The notes: a model not told the origin generated them from the sequence alone. Counted from the stretch's first letter, positions 1 to 5,364 are shown. The stretch is 6,619 bases of DNA from Clostridiales bacterium (GCA_021203685.1 JAJQAS010000188.1:16464-23082), one strand, 5' to 3'. Program-made: numbers and translations.

Positions 1-2010
1 AAGCTGCGGTTCGGGAAGAAGGACAACGCCGAACCAGTTGGGAAGGCGCGTAGGCGGCAAAAAGCGCCCCGCAGCAGAGAGCAGCAAATGCCTGCTGGAG
101 AAGTAACTCATAGTTCGAAAGAAACCCGCCATAGTGAGGGCAAATCGAAAACAACCAGTGCAACGAAACCAGGCAAATCGGATGGCATTGGAACAGCTTC
201 TGCTTCGCCGTCTGGAAAGCCGAGACCAGCAGGGAGCAAGTTGAAAACGGAGTCGTCGGCGAGCAGAACGGTTCGCTCCCGTCTCCATTTCGATGGTGCC
301 GCCAGCGAAATCAAGTCCCCTGGCAACCGGTTCAGACCAGCCCACGCCGTGGGCAGTACGGTATCTGCACAGATTCACCGCCAGGTCAACTCTCAGAACG
401 AGGACGAGAATGCGGGCGTCCAGGCTGCCCATCTGGGTGAGGAAGCAGCAGAGGGCGCCGCCCATGGGGTGGAACACGCTGGTTACAGCAAAAAACTGAA
501 AGCCTACGACAAGGCGGCGAAGCTGGAACGCAGGGCGGACAAGGCCAACGTGGAGGCACTTTATCAGCAGAAGGTGGCGGAGAATCCGGAACTGACATCG
601 AATCCACTCTCACGCTGGCGGCAGAAGCAGGAGATCAAGAAGGAGTATGCGGCTGCGAAGGCGGCAGCCTCCCGTTCCGGTAATACGGCGGGCAGCGCCA
701 GGACTGCGGAGACAGTACGGGAACGGGGCGAATTGCTTTTTGCCACGATAAAAGACTTCGTCCAACAGAGCAGCGGCGGGGTGAAAATCGTGCTGATCTG
801 TGGTTTAGTGCTGCTCCTGCTGTTGACCCAACTGCAATCCTGTTCTGTTATCACAACCGGTGTGCTGACCACCGTGACCTCCACTGCGTGGCCAGCGGAC
901 GACAGTGAGATCACCAAGGCAGACGCCTACTACACCATGCTGGAGGCCCAGCTGCAAAAGAAAATCAACAATGTGGAGAACACCCATTCAAGCTGTGACG
1001 AGTTCAACTACGATTTGGGGACGATTGGACATGATTCCACAGCGCTCATCAGCTATCTGTGTGCCAAATACGGTGCCTTTACACTCAGTCAGGTGAAATC
1101 GGAACTGGACGCGATTTTTGCTCTGCAATATGACCTGATAATTGAGACCGCAACAGAGACCCGAACGACCACCAAAACCGTCCGCGCAGGGGAGTATATC
1201 GGAGAGGTCGTCACCAGCGGCTATTGCTCCTGCTCCATTTGCTGCGGTATCTGGGCGAATGGCAAGACCGCCATTGGTACCACTCCTACAGCCAGCCACA
1301 CGCTGGCCGTGGATGCCAGTGATCCCATTGTTCCGATTGGAACGCAAATCATTATGAACGGCGTTCTCTATACCGTGGAGGACACGGGGACATTGGCCAA
1401 GTACGGCGTGGATTTCGATGTTTATTATGACAGCCATTCGGCGGCGCTGGCCCACGGTCACAAGACCTGGTCGGCCTATTATGCGGGCGGCAACGGTGAA
1501 AAGGTGACGGTTAAGTCCACGGAAACGGTCAAGGTCTGCTATGTAACGCTGGAGGTCACGGATTTTCTCAGCATTCTTGAGAGCAGGCTGACCGAGGACG
1601 AAACCGAACTGTACGACATTTATCTGGAGACGAAGGGATGCCGGGTATTCTTCGGGACGCCGCTGGCCTACGACTGGCATGAGGACATCATTGGCGGCTA
1701 CGGCTACCAGTGCAATGGAACGACAGTGACAACAACGACCTATCTCAAGGTGGAGGCAGCAACCGGAACAAATGTATTCTCCGTGATGGATGGGACAGTC
1801 AAATCCGTGTCGAACGGGACGGTGACGGTTAAAAACGACAGCGGCTACACCGTCAAGCTCAGCGGGCTGAAAAGCATCAGCGTGTCCGCCGGAGACGAAG
1901 TAACCAACGGCCAGTTGGTCGGCAAGATCGGCAGTGCCGGGACGCTGAAAATTTATCTCAGCTACAACGGCACCTATCTCAACCCCTATTTCTATCTGGG
2001 GACGGGATAG
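1..2010 (+). CDS. Conjugation-associated membrane protein with 3D domain (CD1108-like mobile element protein), 5' partial
   Basis: This is probably a cell-wall-remodelling component of the ICE mating apparatus. The frame is open from base 1. An ATG exists at 88 (640 residues from there), but the 29 codons before it are basic and include LRF near the edge, which resembles my memory of N-termini in this family, so the true start is probably upstream. Residues below count from that ATG. Residues 1-130 are low-complexity and polar. Residues 133-195 are charged and probably helical. Residues 232-252 are one hydrophobic span, so the remainder should face outside. Residues 370-465 form a 3D (three-aspartate) domain of the YocH/MltA type, with D409, D432 and D444 as the likely Asp triad and a C380-x-C-xx-CC cluster. 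Residues 540-640 resemble an M23/LytM beta fold but lack the zinc-binding His and Asp residues. The partner genes for DUF4315 and DUF4366 proteins follow directly. The CD1108-type family name is from memory. The 3D call is firm, while the lytic function is inferred. Confidence 0.85.
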   Translation, partial: KLRFGKKDNAEPVGKARRRQKAPRSREQQMPAGEVTHSSKETRHSEGKSKTTSATKPGKSDGIGTASASPSGKPRPAGSKLKTESSASRTVRSRLHFDGAASEIKSPGNRFRPAHAVGSTVSAQIHRQVNSQNEDENAGVQAAHLGEEAAEGAAHGVEHAGYSKKLKAYDKAAKLERRADKANVEALYQQKVAENPELTSNPLSRWRQKQEIKKEYAAAKAAASRSGNTAGSARTAETVRERGELLFATIKDFVQQSSGGVKIVLICGLVLLLLLTQLQSCSVITTGVLTTVTSTAWPADDSEITKADAYYTMLEAQLQKKINNVENTHSSCDEFNYDLGTIGHDSTALISYLCAKYGAFTLSQVKSELDAIFALQYDLIIETATETRTTTKTVRAGEYIGEVVTSGYCSCSICCGIWANGKTAIGTTPTASHTLAVDASDPIVPIGTQIIMNGVLYTVEDTGTLAKYGVDFDVYYDSHSAALAHGHKTWSAYYAGGNGEKVTVKSTETVKVCYVTLEVTDFLSILESRLTEDETELYDIYLETKGCRVFFGTPLAYDWHEDIIGGYGYQCNGTTVTTTTYLKVEAATGTNVFSVMDGTVKSVSNGTVTVKNDSGYTVKLSGLKSISVSAGDEVTNGQLVGKIGSAGTLKIYLSYNGTYLNPYFYLGTG

Positions 2011-2021
2011 CAATAATTTAA

Positions 2022-2040
2022 GCATGGCCCACAGCCATGC
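2022..2040 (+). other. Short intergenic hairpin before the DUF4315 gene
   Basis: GCATGGC (2022-2028) and GCCATGC (2034-2040) are perfect 7-bp inverted arms around a CCACA loop. They lie between the stop codon at 2010 and the GGGAGG ribosome binding site of the next gene (2045-2050). No T-run follows, so this is not an ordinary intrinsic terminator. It may be an mRNA processing or stability element that sets the expression ratio of the two genes. That role is inferred from position only. Confidence 0.45.
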
Positions 2041-2055
2041 GGAAGGGAGGCTTTT

Positions 2056-2325
2056 ATGAGCGCAAAACTTGACAAAATGCGGGCAGAGCGGGAGAAAGCC
2101 CGCCAGAAACGGGACGAATGGGACCGCCGCTTCAAGGAGTGGGACCAGAAGTACAGGGAGCAGGAAAATACGGAGATCTGTGATGTTACGCACTCCTACA
2201 ACCTGACCCCTGACCAGCTGGCGGAACTGCTCCGCATGGTGAAAGAGACCATGCCGGAGACTGCCCAGGTGCAGGAAACCACGAAATCTTTCTATGACAA
2301 GGAGGAAGAAGCACATGAGGATTAA
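2056..2325 (+). CDS. DUF4315 family protein (small ICE conjugation-module protein)
   Basis: This is an 89-residue, highly charged protein with no signal peptide or membrane span, so it is probably cytoplasmic. Residues 1-38 are rich in K, R, E and D with helix-forming spacing (MSAKLDKMRAEREKARQKRD at the start) and probably form a coiled coil. Residues 45-75 contain YNLTPDQLAELLRMVKE, a likely second helix. Composition, size and position between the 3D-domain protein and the DUF4366 protein match the DUF4315 family of clostridial ICEs. The molecular function of that family is not known to me. A GGGAGG ribosome binding site five bases before the ATG supports the start. The last 11 bases overlap the next gene, which suggests co-translation. 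Confidence 0.85.
   Translation: MSAKLDKMRAEREKARQKRDEWDRRFKEWDQKYREQENTEICDVTHSYNLTPDQLAELLRMVKETMPETAQVQETTKSFYDKEEEAHED
2299..2305 (+). promoter_or_regulatory. Ribosome binding site that sets the DUF4366 gene start
   Basis: AAGGAGG lies nine bases before the ATG at 2315, inside the end of the DUF4315 gene. It lies downstream of the alternative in-frame ATG at 2294, so it cannot serve that start. This favours 2315, which also yields a clean signal peptide. Confidence 0.8.
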
Positions 2326-3391
2326 AATCATTTCTGTTATGACCGCCCTGCTGCTTTGCATGGGAATGTTCACCACCACGGCCTTTGCCTATGTGGAGGG
2401 CGATGTCAACAGCGAAACCGAGATTGCCGAGGACAGTTCCATCGCAGCGGAAGAAGATTCTGAAGCAGTAACAGCTGCTGAGGACAGCACCGGTACTGAT
2501 ACGGATGAGGAGGAAACCACCACGTTGACCGGAACGGTGAACGTCAGCGACCACCTGAACTTGCGCTCTGGGGCCAGTACCGATGATGAAGTGATCGGCC
2601 ACCTTCTCCCAGGCACTACCGTGGAGATTATCGGCGAGGAGGACGGCTGGTATCTGGTGGTCGTCTCCGAACAGACCGGCTATGTCTGTGGAGATTATCT
2701 GGAGGTTCTGGAGAGTGTCACTCAGACCACAGACGATTCTACTGAGGAAGCTACAGAAGCTACAGACAGTCTGGACGAGGAGACACTTTTGGCGCTGTAT
2801 GCGCTGCTGCTGGAAAGCGCAGATTCCAACAGTTCCCTGAGCCTGACCCCGGAGGGCAATCTGACGCTGGTGGACAATATCACGGACGCCGCCAGCGGTA
2901 AGCAATTCATCACGGTGGTCACCAAATCCGGCAACTATTTCTATCTTGTTATCGATGAGGACGATGAGGGAGACAGCACCGTTCACTTCCTGAATCAGGT
3001 AGATGAGGCCGACCTGCTGGCCCTGATGGATGAGGACGAAGCGGCGGAGTACGAGGAATCTCTCTACAGCACCGAAACAGAGGAAACCGAGGAGGCTGAT
3101 ACCAGCGCAGCCGACGCCTCCATCCTGGAGAATGAGGAACCGGAAGAAACAGAGACAGACAGCGGCGGCGTGAATCTCCTGCCGGTGATTCTGCTGGTGG
3201 TTGTCCTTGCCGTAGGCGGCGGCTTCTTCGCCTACACACAGGTGATGAGCAAGAAGAAGGAGGAGACCAGACCTGACCCGGATGCGGACTACACCGGGGA
3301 AGATGACGAACTGGAACTGCCGGAGGACGATTTCTATTCTGAGGATGAGGCGGATACCAACGGCGGCTTCTTCGATGATGAACCTGTCTAA
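2315..3391 (+). CDS. DUF4366 (CD1107-like) surface protein with SH3 domain
   Basis: This is a 358-residue secreted and membrane-anchored protein of the conjugation module. The ATG at 2315 is chosen over 2294 because of the RBS at 2299-2305 and because the protein then begins with a classical signal peptide (MRIKIISV, a hydrophobic core, then TTAFA with cleavage likely after residue 25). Residues 30-70 are an acidic linker. Residues 72-132 are a bacterial SH3 (SH3_3) domain with LNLRSGAS and GWYLV motifs; such domains commonly bind cell-wall peptides. Residues 178-246 carry the DUF4366 core, including KQFITVVTKSGNYFYLVIDE and VHFLNQVDEADLLAL. An acidic stretch follows, then a membrane span at about 286-308, a basic stop (SKKKEE) and a strongly acidic tail of about 45 residues facing the cytoplasm. 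The start overlaps the DUF4315 stop, so translation is probably coupled. Family membership is firm. The role in mating-pair contact or channel assembly is inferred. Confidence 0.88.
   Translation: MRIKIISVMTALLLCMGMFTTTAFAYVEGDVNSETEIAEDSSIAAEEDSEAVTAAEDSTGTDTDEEETTTLTGTVNVSDHLNLRSGASTDDEVIGHLLPGTTVEIIGEEDGWYLVVVSEQTGYVCGDYLEVLESVTQTTDDSTEEATEATDSLDEETLLALYALLLESADSNSSLSLTPEGNLTLVDNITDAASGKQFITVVTKSGNYFYLVIDEDDEGDSTVHFLNQVDEADLLALMDEDEAAEYEESLYSTETEETEEADTSAADASILENEEPEETETDSGGVNLLPVILLVVVLAVGGGFFAYTQVMSKKKEETRPDPDADYTGEDDELELPEDDFYSEDEADTNGGFFDDEPV
2747..2764 (+). repeat. Two tandem copies of a 9-bp unit in the linker after the SH3 domain
   Basis: GAAGCTACA occurs twice in a row and encodes EAT-EAT in the acidic linker between the SH3 and DUF4366 regions. 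The unit keeps the reading frame, so copy number could vary without breaking the gene. Two copies alone may be chance in a biased sequence. Confidence 0.5.
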
Positions 3392-3415
3392 TTCCCCATA
3401 ATAGGCATTTATCTG

Positions 3416-3435
3416 GGGTGGCCTTAAGGCCACCC
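3416..3435 (+). terminator. Perfect 20-bp palindrome after the DUF4366 gene (terminator-like, no T-run)
   Basis: GGGTGGCC and GGCCACCC flank TTAA and form an 8-bp GC-rich stem that reads the same on both strands. It starts 25 bases after the stop at 3391. No T-run follows on either strand, so intrinsic termination should be weak. A short alternative pairing, CCCCA (3394-3398) with TGGGG (3414-3418), competes for the left arm. It may instead protect the 3' end of the upstream mRNA or bind a dimeric protein. Confidence 0.55.
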
Positions 3436-3458
3436 TAAACATAACAAGAAATTTCCTA

Positions 3459-3487
3459 TTGCAGTTTCGGCACAATTATGATAAAAT
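3459..3487 (+). promoter_or_regulatory. Candidate sigma-A promoter for the toxin-antitoxin operon
   Basis: TTGCAG (3459-3464) and TAAAAT (3482-3487) are separated by 17 bases, upstream of the antitoxin start at 3534. The -10 matches the consensus at five of six positions; the -35 is weaker. A direct repeat AATAAC (3485-3490 and 3498-3503) overlaps and follows the -10. It could be an operator for autoregulation, as is usual for such pairs, but it is short. Confidence 0.5.
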
Positions 3488-3533
3488 AACGCCATAGAAT
3501 AACCAGCGATTGATGGAAGGAAGGTCGTGTGCT

Positions 3534-3803
3534 ATGATTAACATTCGCCCAGTCTCTGATTTAAGAAACAGATTTACGGAAATCGAAGATACCGTAAAAA
3601 AGGGGCAACCGGTTTATCTGACGAAAAACGGATACGGCTCTATGGTGGTTTTAAGTCTGGAACAGTACTCGGCTTTGACCGATGAGGTAGAAATCAAACT
3701 GGATGAGGCAGACCGTGCGGCAGCGCTGGACGATGTGCGCTACACAGAGGAGCAGGTGTTTGACCGAGCGAGGAGTCGTATTCATGAACGAAAAGCGCTA
3801 TAA
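3534..3803 (+). CDS. Phd/YefM-family antitoxin
   Basis: This 89-residue protein is the antitoxin of a type II toxin-antitoxin pair. Antitoxins of this family bind and neutralise the toxin through a C-terminal tail and repress their own operon through the N-terminal fold. Residues 1-46 show the Phd/YefM pattern: MINIRPVSDLRNRFTEIEDT, then PVYLTKNGYGSMVVLSLEQY. Residues 50-89 are a charged helical tail, the expected toxin-binding part. The ATG at 3534 is preferred over the in-frame TTG at 3510 and ATG at 3513, because GGAAGGAAGG (3515-3524) lies nine bases before it and the family usually begins at this point. Its last 20 bases overlap the toxin start. Codons are more A/T-rich than in the flanking conjugation genes. 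Confidence 0.92.
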   Translation: MINIRPVSDLRNRFTEIEDTVKKGQPVYLTKNGYGSMVVLSLEQYSALTDEVEIKLDEADRAAALDDVRYTEEQVFDRARSRIHERKAL

Positions 3804-4098
3804 GCTGCGGTTTCTCCCACTGTTTGAGGAGGATTTGAATGAGATTGTGGATTATATTGCAAATCGGCTAAAGAATCCCATCGCTGCGGAGGCACTGGTT
3901 GACGATGTTCAAAAGGCTATTCAGGAAAGGCTCTTTTGTGCAGAATCTTTTGAGCCATATCCCTCAGTGCGTGAACGCCAGCATCCGTACTATCGCATCA
4001 GTGTTCGCAATTATACCATCTTTTATGTAGTGATTGACGATGTAATGGAAGTGCGTCGTATCATTTACAGCCGCCGCAATTTACCTGAACACATTTGA
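3784..4098 (+). CDS. RelE/ParE-family toxin
   Basis: This is a 104-residue basic protein of typical RelE/ParE size. The C-terminal half carries the recognisable strand pattern (YYRISVRNYTIFYVV, then MEVRRIIYSRRN). The N-terminal half starts YKLRFLPLFEEDLNEIVDYI, the usual two-helix region. The start at 3784 has AGGAG (3771-3775) eight bases upstream. The frame is open further upstream, but those codons overlap the antitoxin and do not look like the family. Members act either as ribosome-dependent mRNA endonucleases (RelE) or as gyrase poisons (ParE); the sequence alone does not decide. Translation is probably coupled to the antitoxin through the 20-base overlap. Inside an ICE the likely role is to maintain the element. 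Confidence 0.92.
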   Translation: MNEKRYKLRFLPLFEEDLNEIVDYIANRLKNPIAAEALVDDVQKAIQERLFCAESFEPYPSVRERQHPYYRISVRNYTIFYVVIDDVMEVRRIIYSRRNLPEHI

Positions 4099-4130
4099 AC
4101 GTTTACACACAAAACTGAATCACTGAACAT

Positions 4131-4171
4131 AGCAGTCTTGAACGTCCTCGTTTCAAGGCTGCTTTTCTTTT
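4131..4171 (+). terminator. Intrinsic terminator of the toxin-antitoxin operon
   Basis: AGCAGTCTTGAA (4131-4142) pairs with TTCAAGGCTGCT (4152-4163) to form a 12-bp stem with one G-T wobble and a nine-base loop. TTTTCTTTT follows directly (4163-4171). This is the strongest terminator-like structure in the window. It starts 33 bases after the toxin stop and should isolate the pair from the VLP gene. Confidence 0.88.
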
Positions 4172-4208
4172 GCTCAAAATCAGGAAGGAGTGTGTTGCCT
4201 ATATACAT

Positions 4209-4240
4209 AGCTCTCACGGCATCGTGTGAGCTTATTTTTT
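4209..4240 (+). terminator. Terminator-like hairpin in the leader of the VLP gene (possible attenuator)
   Basis: Bases 4209-4218 pair with 4223-4232 in a 10-position stem with one T-T mismatch (4214/4227) and a GCAT loop. TATTTTTT (4233-4240) follows. The structure ends six bases before the GGAGG of the VLP gene (4246-4250), so it lies in the leader rather than after a gene. An AGGAAGGAG motif (4182-4190) lies upstream with no clear gene attached. Transcription attenuation is a reasonable inference; I did not recognise a known riboswitch. Confidence 0.55.
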
Positions 4241-4245
4241 GCGAT

Positions 4246-4250
4246 GGAGG
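4246..4250 (+). promoter_or_regulatory. Ribosome binding site that selects the GTG start of the VLP gene
   Basis: GGAGG lies eight bases before the GTG at 4259. It overlaps or follows the other in-frame starts (GTG 4226 and ATG 4244), which makes 4259 the best start. Confidence 0.75.
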
Positions 4251-4258
4251 TGAAGAAC

Positions 4259-4669
4259 GTGGAACATGGTTCACGGTACGGCCCGCCGATAGAGAGACAC
4301 CCGGACGGAACGTTATATCAGATGTCCCCAAGCCAGCAGAAGCAGGCGGCAAAACTCATCAAGAAGTATTGTTGCAACTGCGACAAGGGCAACTGCATCC
4401 TTCTGGACGATGGGGACGATGTTGTCTGTCCGCAGCGGATTTCTTATTCTGTCTGTTGCCGCTGGTTTCGGAATGCGGTGTTACCGGTGCTCCCAGAGCT
4501 GGAGGCGGACATTTTCAAAGAGACTACTTTGCGTCGGTGCGTGAACTGCGGCGCAAGGTATGTCCCCGGCTCAAACCGGAGCCGGTATTGCCCCGCCTGT
4601 GCAGCGGAGCGACGGCGACAGAAAGACCGGGAACGCAAGCAGAAAACAAGGCACACTGTCCGCATTTAG
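4259..4669 (+). CDS. Cysteine-rich VLP domain protein of ICE
   Basis: This is a 136-residue protein, starting at GTG, of the cysteine-rich VLP family commonly encoded in clostridial conjugative elements. Residues 19-40 read LYQMSPSQQKQAAKLIKKYC, a typical family opening. Cys residues sit at 38, 39, 41, 46, 57, 66 and 67. The family-naming VLP motif follows (RNAVLPVLPELEADI, residues 71-85). Residues 94-114 hold C-x2-C and C-x2-C pairs, a likely zinc ribbon. The last 20 residues are strongly basic (RRRQKDRERKQK), which suggests nucleic-acid binding. There is no signal peptide or membrane span, so it should be cytoplasmic. The exact role is not known to me; a DNA- or RNA-binding function in transfer or regulation is inferred. 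Its stop codon lies within the inverted repeat at 4657-4669. Confidence 0.88.
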   Translation: MEHGSRYGPPIERHPDGTLYQMSPSQQKQAAKLIKKYCCNCDKGNCILLDDGDDVVCPQRISYSVCCRWFRNAVLPVLPELEADIFKETTLRRCVNCGARYVPGSNRSRYCPACAAERRRQKDRERKQKTRHTVRI

Positions 4670-4770
4670 GGGCTGAAAAAGCCCGATATTTCAACAAAAA
4701 TCAGAGGCATAACCGGCGTTCGTGGGTAGTTTATCCCGGAGGCCGGTTTTTGCGTTTCTAAATGCGGACA
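4657..4770 (+). repeat. Nested inverted-repeat element joining the VLP end to the topB leader
   Basis: TGTCCGCATTTAG (4657-4669) and CTAAATGCGGACA (4758-4770) are perfect 13-bp inverted arms. Between them are two inner hairpins: GGGCT/AGCCC with a GAAAA loop (4670-4684), stacked directly on the left arm, and AACCGGC/GCCGGTT (4711-4717/4742-4748). In RNA this would form a three-way-junction shape. The left arm encodes the last VLP codons and stop; the right arm ends seven bases before the topB RBS. The inner terminator means the right arm exists only in readthrough transcripts. It could be a regulatory RNA or a small terminal-inverted-repeat element. I do not recognise a named family. Confidence 0.6.
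4711..4751 (+). terminator. Intrinsic terminator between the VLP gene and topB
   Basis: AACCGGC (4711-4717) pairs with GCCGGTT (4742-4748), and the T-run 4747-4751 follows. The 24-base loop is long, although GGG (4724-4726) and CCC (4735-4737) could pair inside it. Placed 41 bases before the topB start, it probably limits readthrough from the VLP gene into topB. It is weaker than the terminator at 4131-4171. Confidence 0.6.
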
Positions 4771-4777
4771 CAGCGAG

Positions 4778-4784
4778 AAAGGAG
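4778..4784 (+). promoter_or_regulatory. Ribosome binding site that selects the TTG start of topB
   Basis: AAAGGAG lies seven bases before the TTG at 4792. The only in-frame ATG (4762) lies upstream of this site and within the right arm of the inverted repeat, and it would add ten residues that do not resemble the family. Confidence 0.75.
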
Positions 4785-4791
4785 TGTTTAT

Positions 4792-5364
4792 TTGAATCAA
4801 AAGCTAGTTATCGCAGAAAAGCCCTCGGTGGCGCAGGCGCTGTCCAAGGTGCTGGGAGCAAACAAGCGGTGTGATGGTTATCTGGAGGGAAACGGCTATA
4901 TTGTGAGCTGGTGCGTTGGTCATTTGGTGGAGCTGGCGGAGCCGGACGCCTATGACCCACATTACAAGAAGTGGGCGAAGGAAGACCTGCCCGTCGTGCC
5001 AGTGGAGTGGAAGTACAACGTCTCGCCCTCCACCAAAAAGCAGTTCGACATCCTCAAAAAGCTCATGCACCGGGATGATGTAACCAGCCTGGTTTGCGCT
5101 ACGGATGCGGGGCGTGAGGGTGAGCTGATTTTCCGTCTGGTCTACCATCAGTGCGGATGCACGAAGCCCTTTGAACGGCTCTGGATCTCCAGCATGGAGG
5201 ATAGCGCCATCCGGGAGGGGTTCGAGAACCTGAGACCGGGAAGTGAATATGACGCTTTGTATGAAGCGGCCCTCTGCCGGGAGCGTGCCGACTGGATCGT
5301 CGGGATGAACGTCACCCGGCTTTTTCTGTCCTCTACGGCAGGACGCTCCATGTGGGACGAGTAG
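4792..5364 (+). pseudogene. topB: DNA topoisomerase III, N-terminal part, frameshifted
   Basis: This reading frame encodes the Toprim half of a type IA topoisomerase, which cuts and passes single DNA strands and is a standard ICE gene. With the TTG start the first residues are MNQKLVIAEKPSVAQAL, the canonical opening with metal-site Glu (E9). CATDAGREGELIF at residues 102-114 is the second Toprim motif. Here D105 and E109 are kept, while the middle Asp of DxDxE is Gly, a variant I recall in mobile-element enzymes. ERADWIVGMNVTRLF at residues 164-178 leads into the core. After F178 the frame goes wrong and ends at TAG 5362-5364 after 190 residues. The next conserved segment (YGRTLHVGRV) appears in the -1 frame. 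Read alone, this piece lacks the catalytic tyrosine and should be inactive. It may be a true mutation, a sequencing error in the T5 run, or a slip site. Confidence 0.88.
5320..5325 (+). other. Frameshift point in topB (C followed by T5)
   Basis: In the upstream frame the codons are CGG CTT TTT CTG. A -1 slip after TTT gives CGG CTT TTT TCT GTC CTC TAC, which encodes RLFSVLY and continues directly into the canonical YGRTLHVGRV. The same result follows from one missing T (five where six are expected). A small hairpin, GTCCT (5328-5332) with AGGAC (5340-5344), begins two bases after the run, closer than usual for a stimulatory frameshift structure. Confidence 0.85.

Noticed and set aside
988..2379. 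Antisense open frame of 463 codons under the 3D-domain and DUF4315 genes
   Set aside because: It overlaps two well-supported genes, has no ribosome binding site and shows no recognisable family. It is explained by GC-rich third positions that remove stops on the opposite strand.
2186..3475. Antisense open frame of 429 codons under the DUF4366 gene
   Set aside because: It mirrors the acidic, codon-biased DUF4366 gene on the other strand and runs through the palindrome at 3416-3435. No domain or start signal supports it.
3703..3783. Upstream extension of the toxin gene (27 extra codons)
   Set aside because: It lies inside the antitoxin gene, is unlike RelE/ParE N-termini, and the ATG at 3784 has a well-placed AGGAG.
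4085..4143. Repeated CTGAACA and TTGAAC words after the toxin gene
   Set aside because: The words are six to seven bases long, unevenly spaced and in A/T-rich sequence, so chance is enough. One copy is part of the terminator stem.
4138..4761. Open frame of 207 codons on the + strand overlapping the VLP gene
   Set aside because: It begins inside the terminator stem and continues through the VLP gene in another frame. Its protein resembles nothing known, while the VLP frame matches its family from end to end. An RBS-like motif at 4182-4190 is the only point in its favour.
4657..4770. Self-cleaving ribozyme or known riboswitch in the nested repeat
   Set aside because: I compared by eye with hammerhead (CUGANGA...GAAA), twister, ZTP and c-di-GMP-I core motifs and saw no match, so no named class is assigned.
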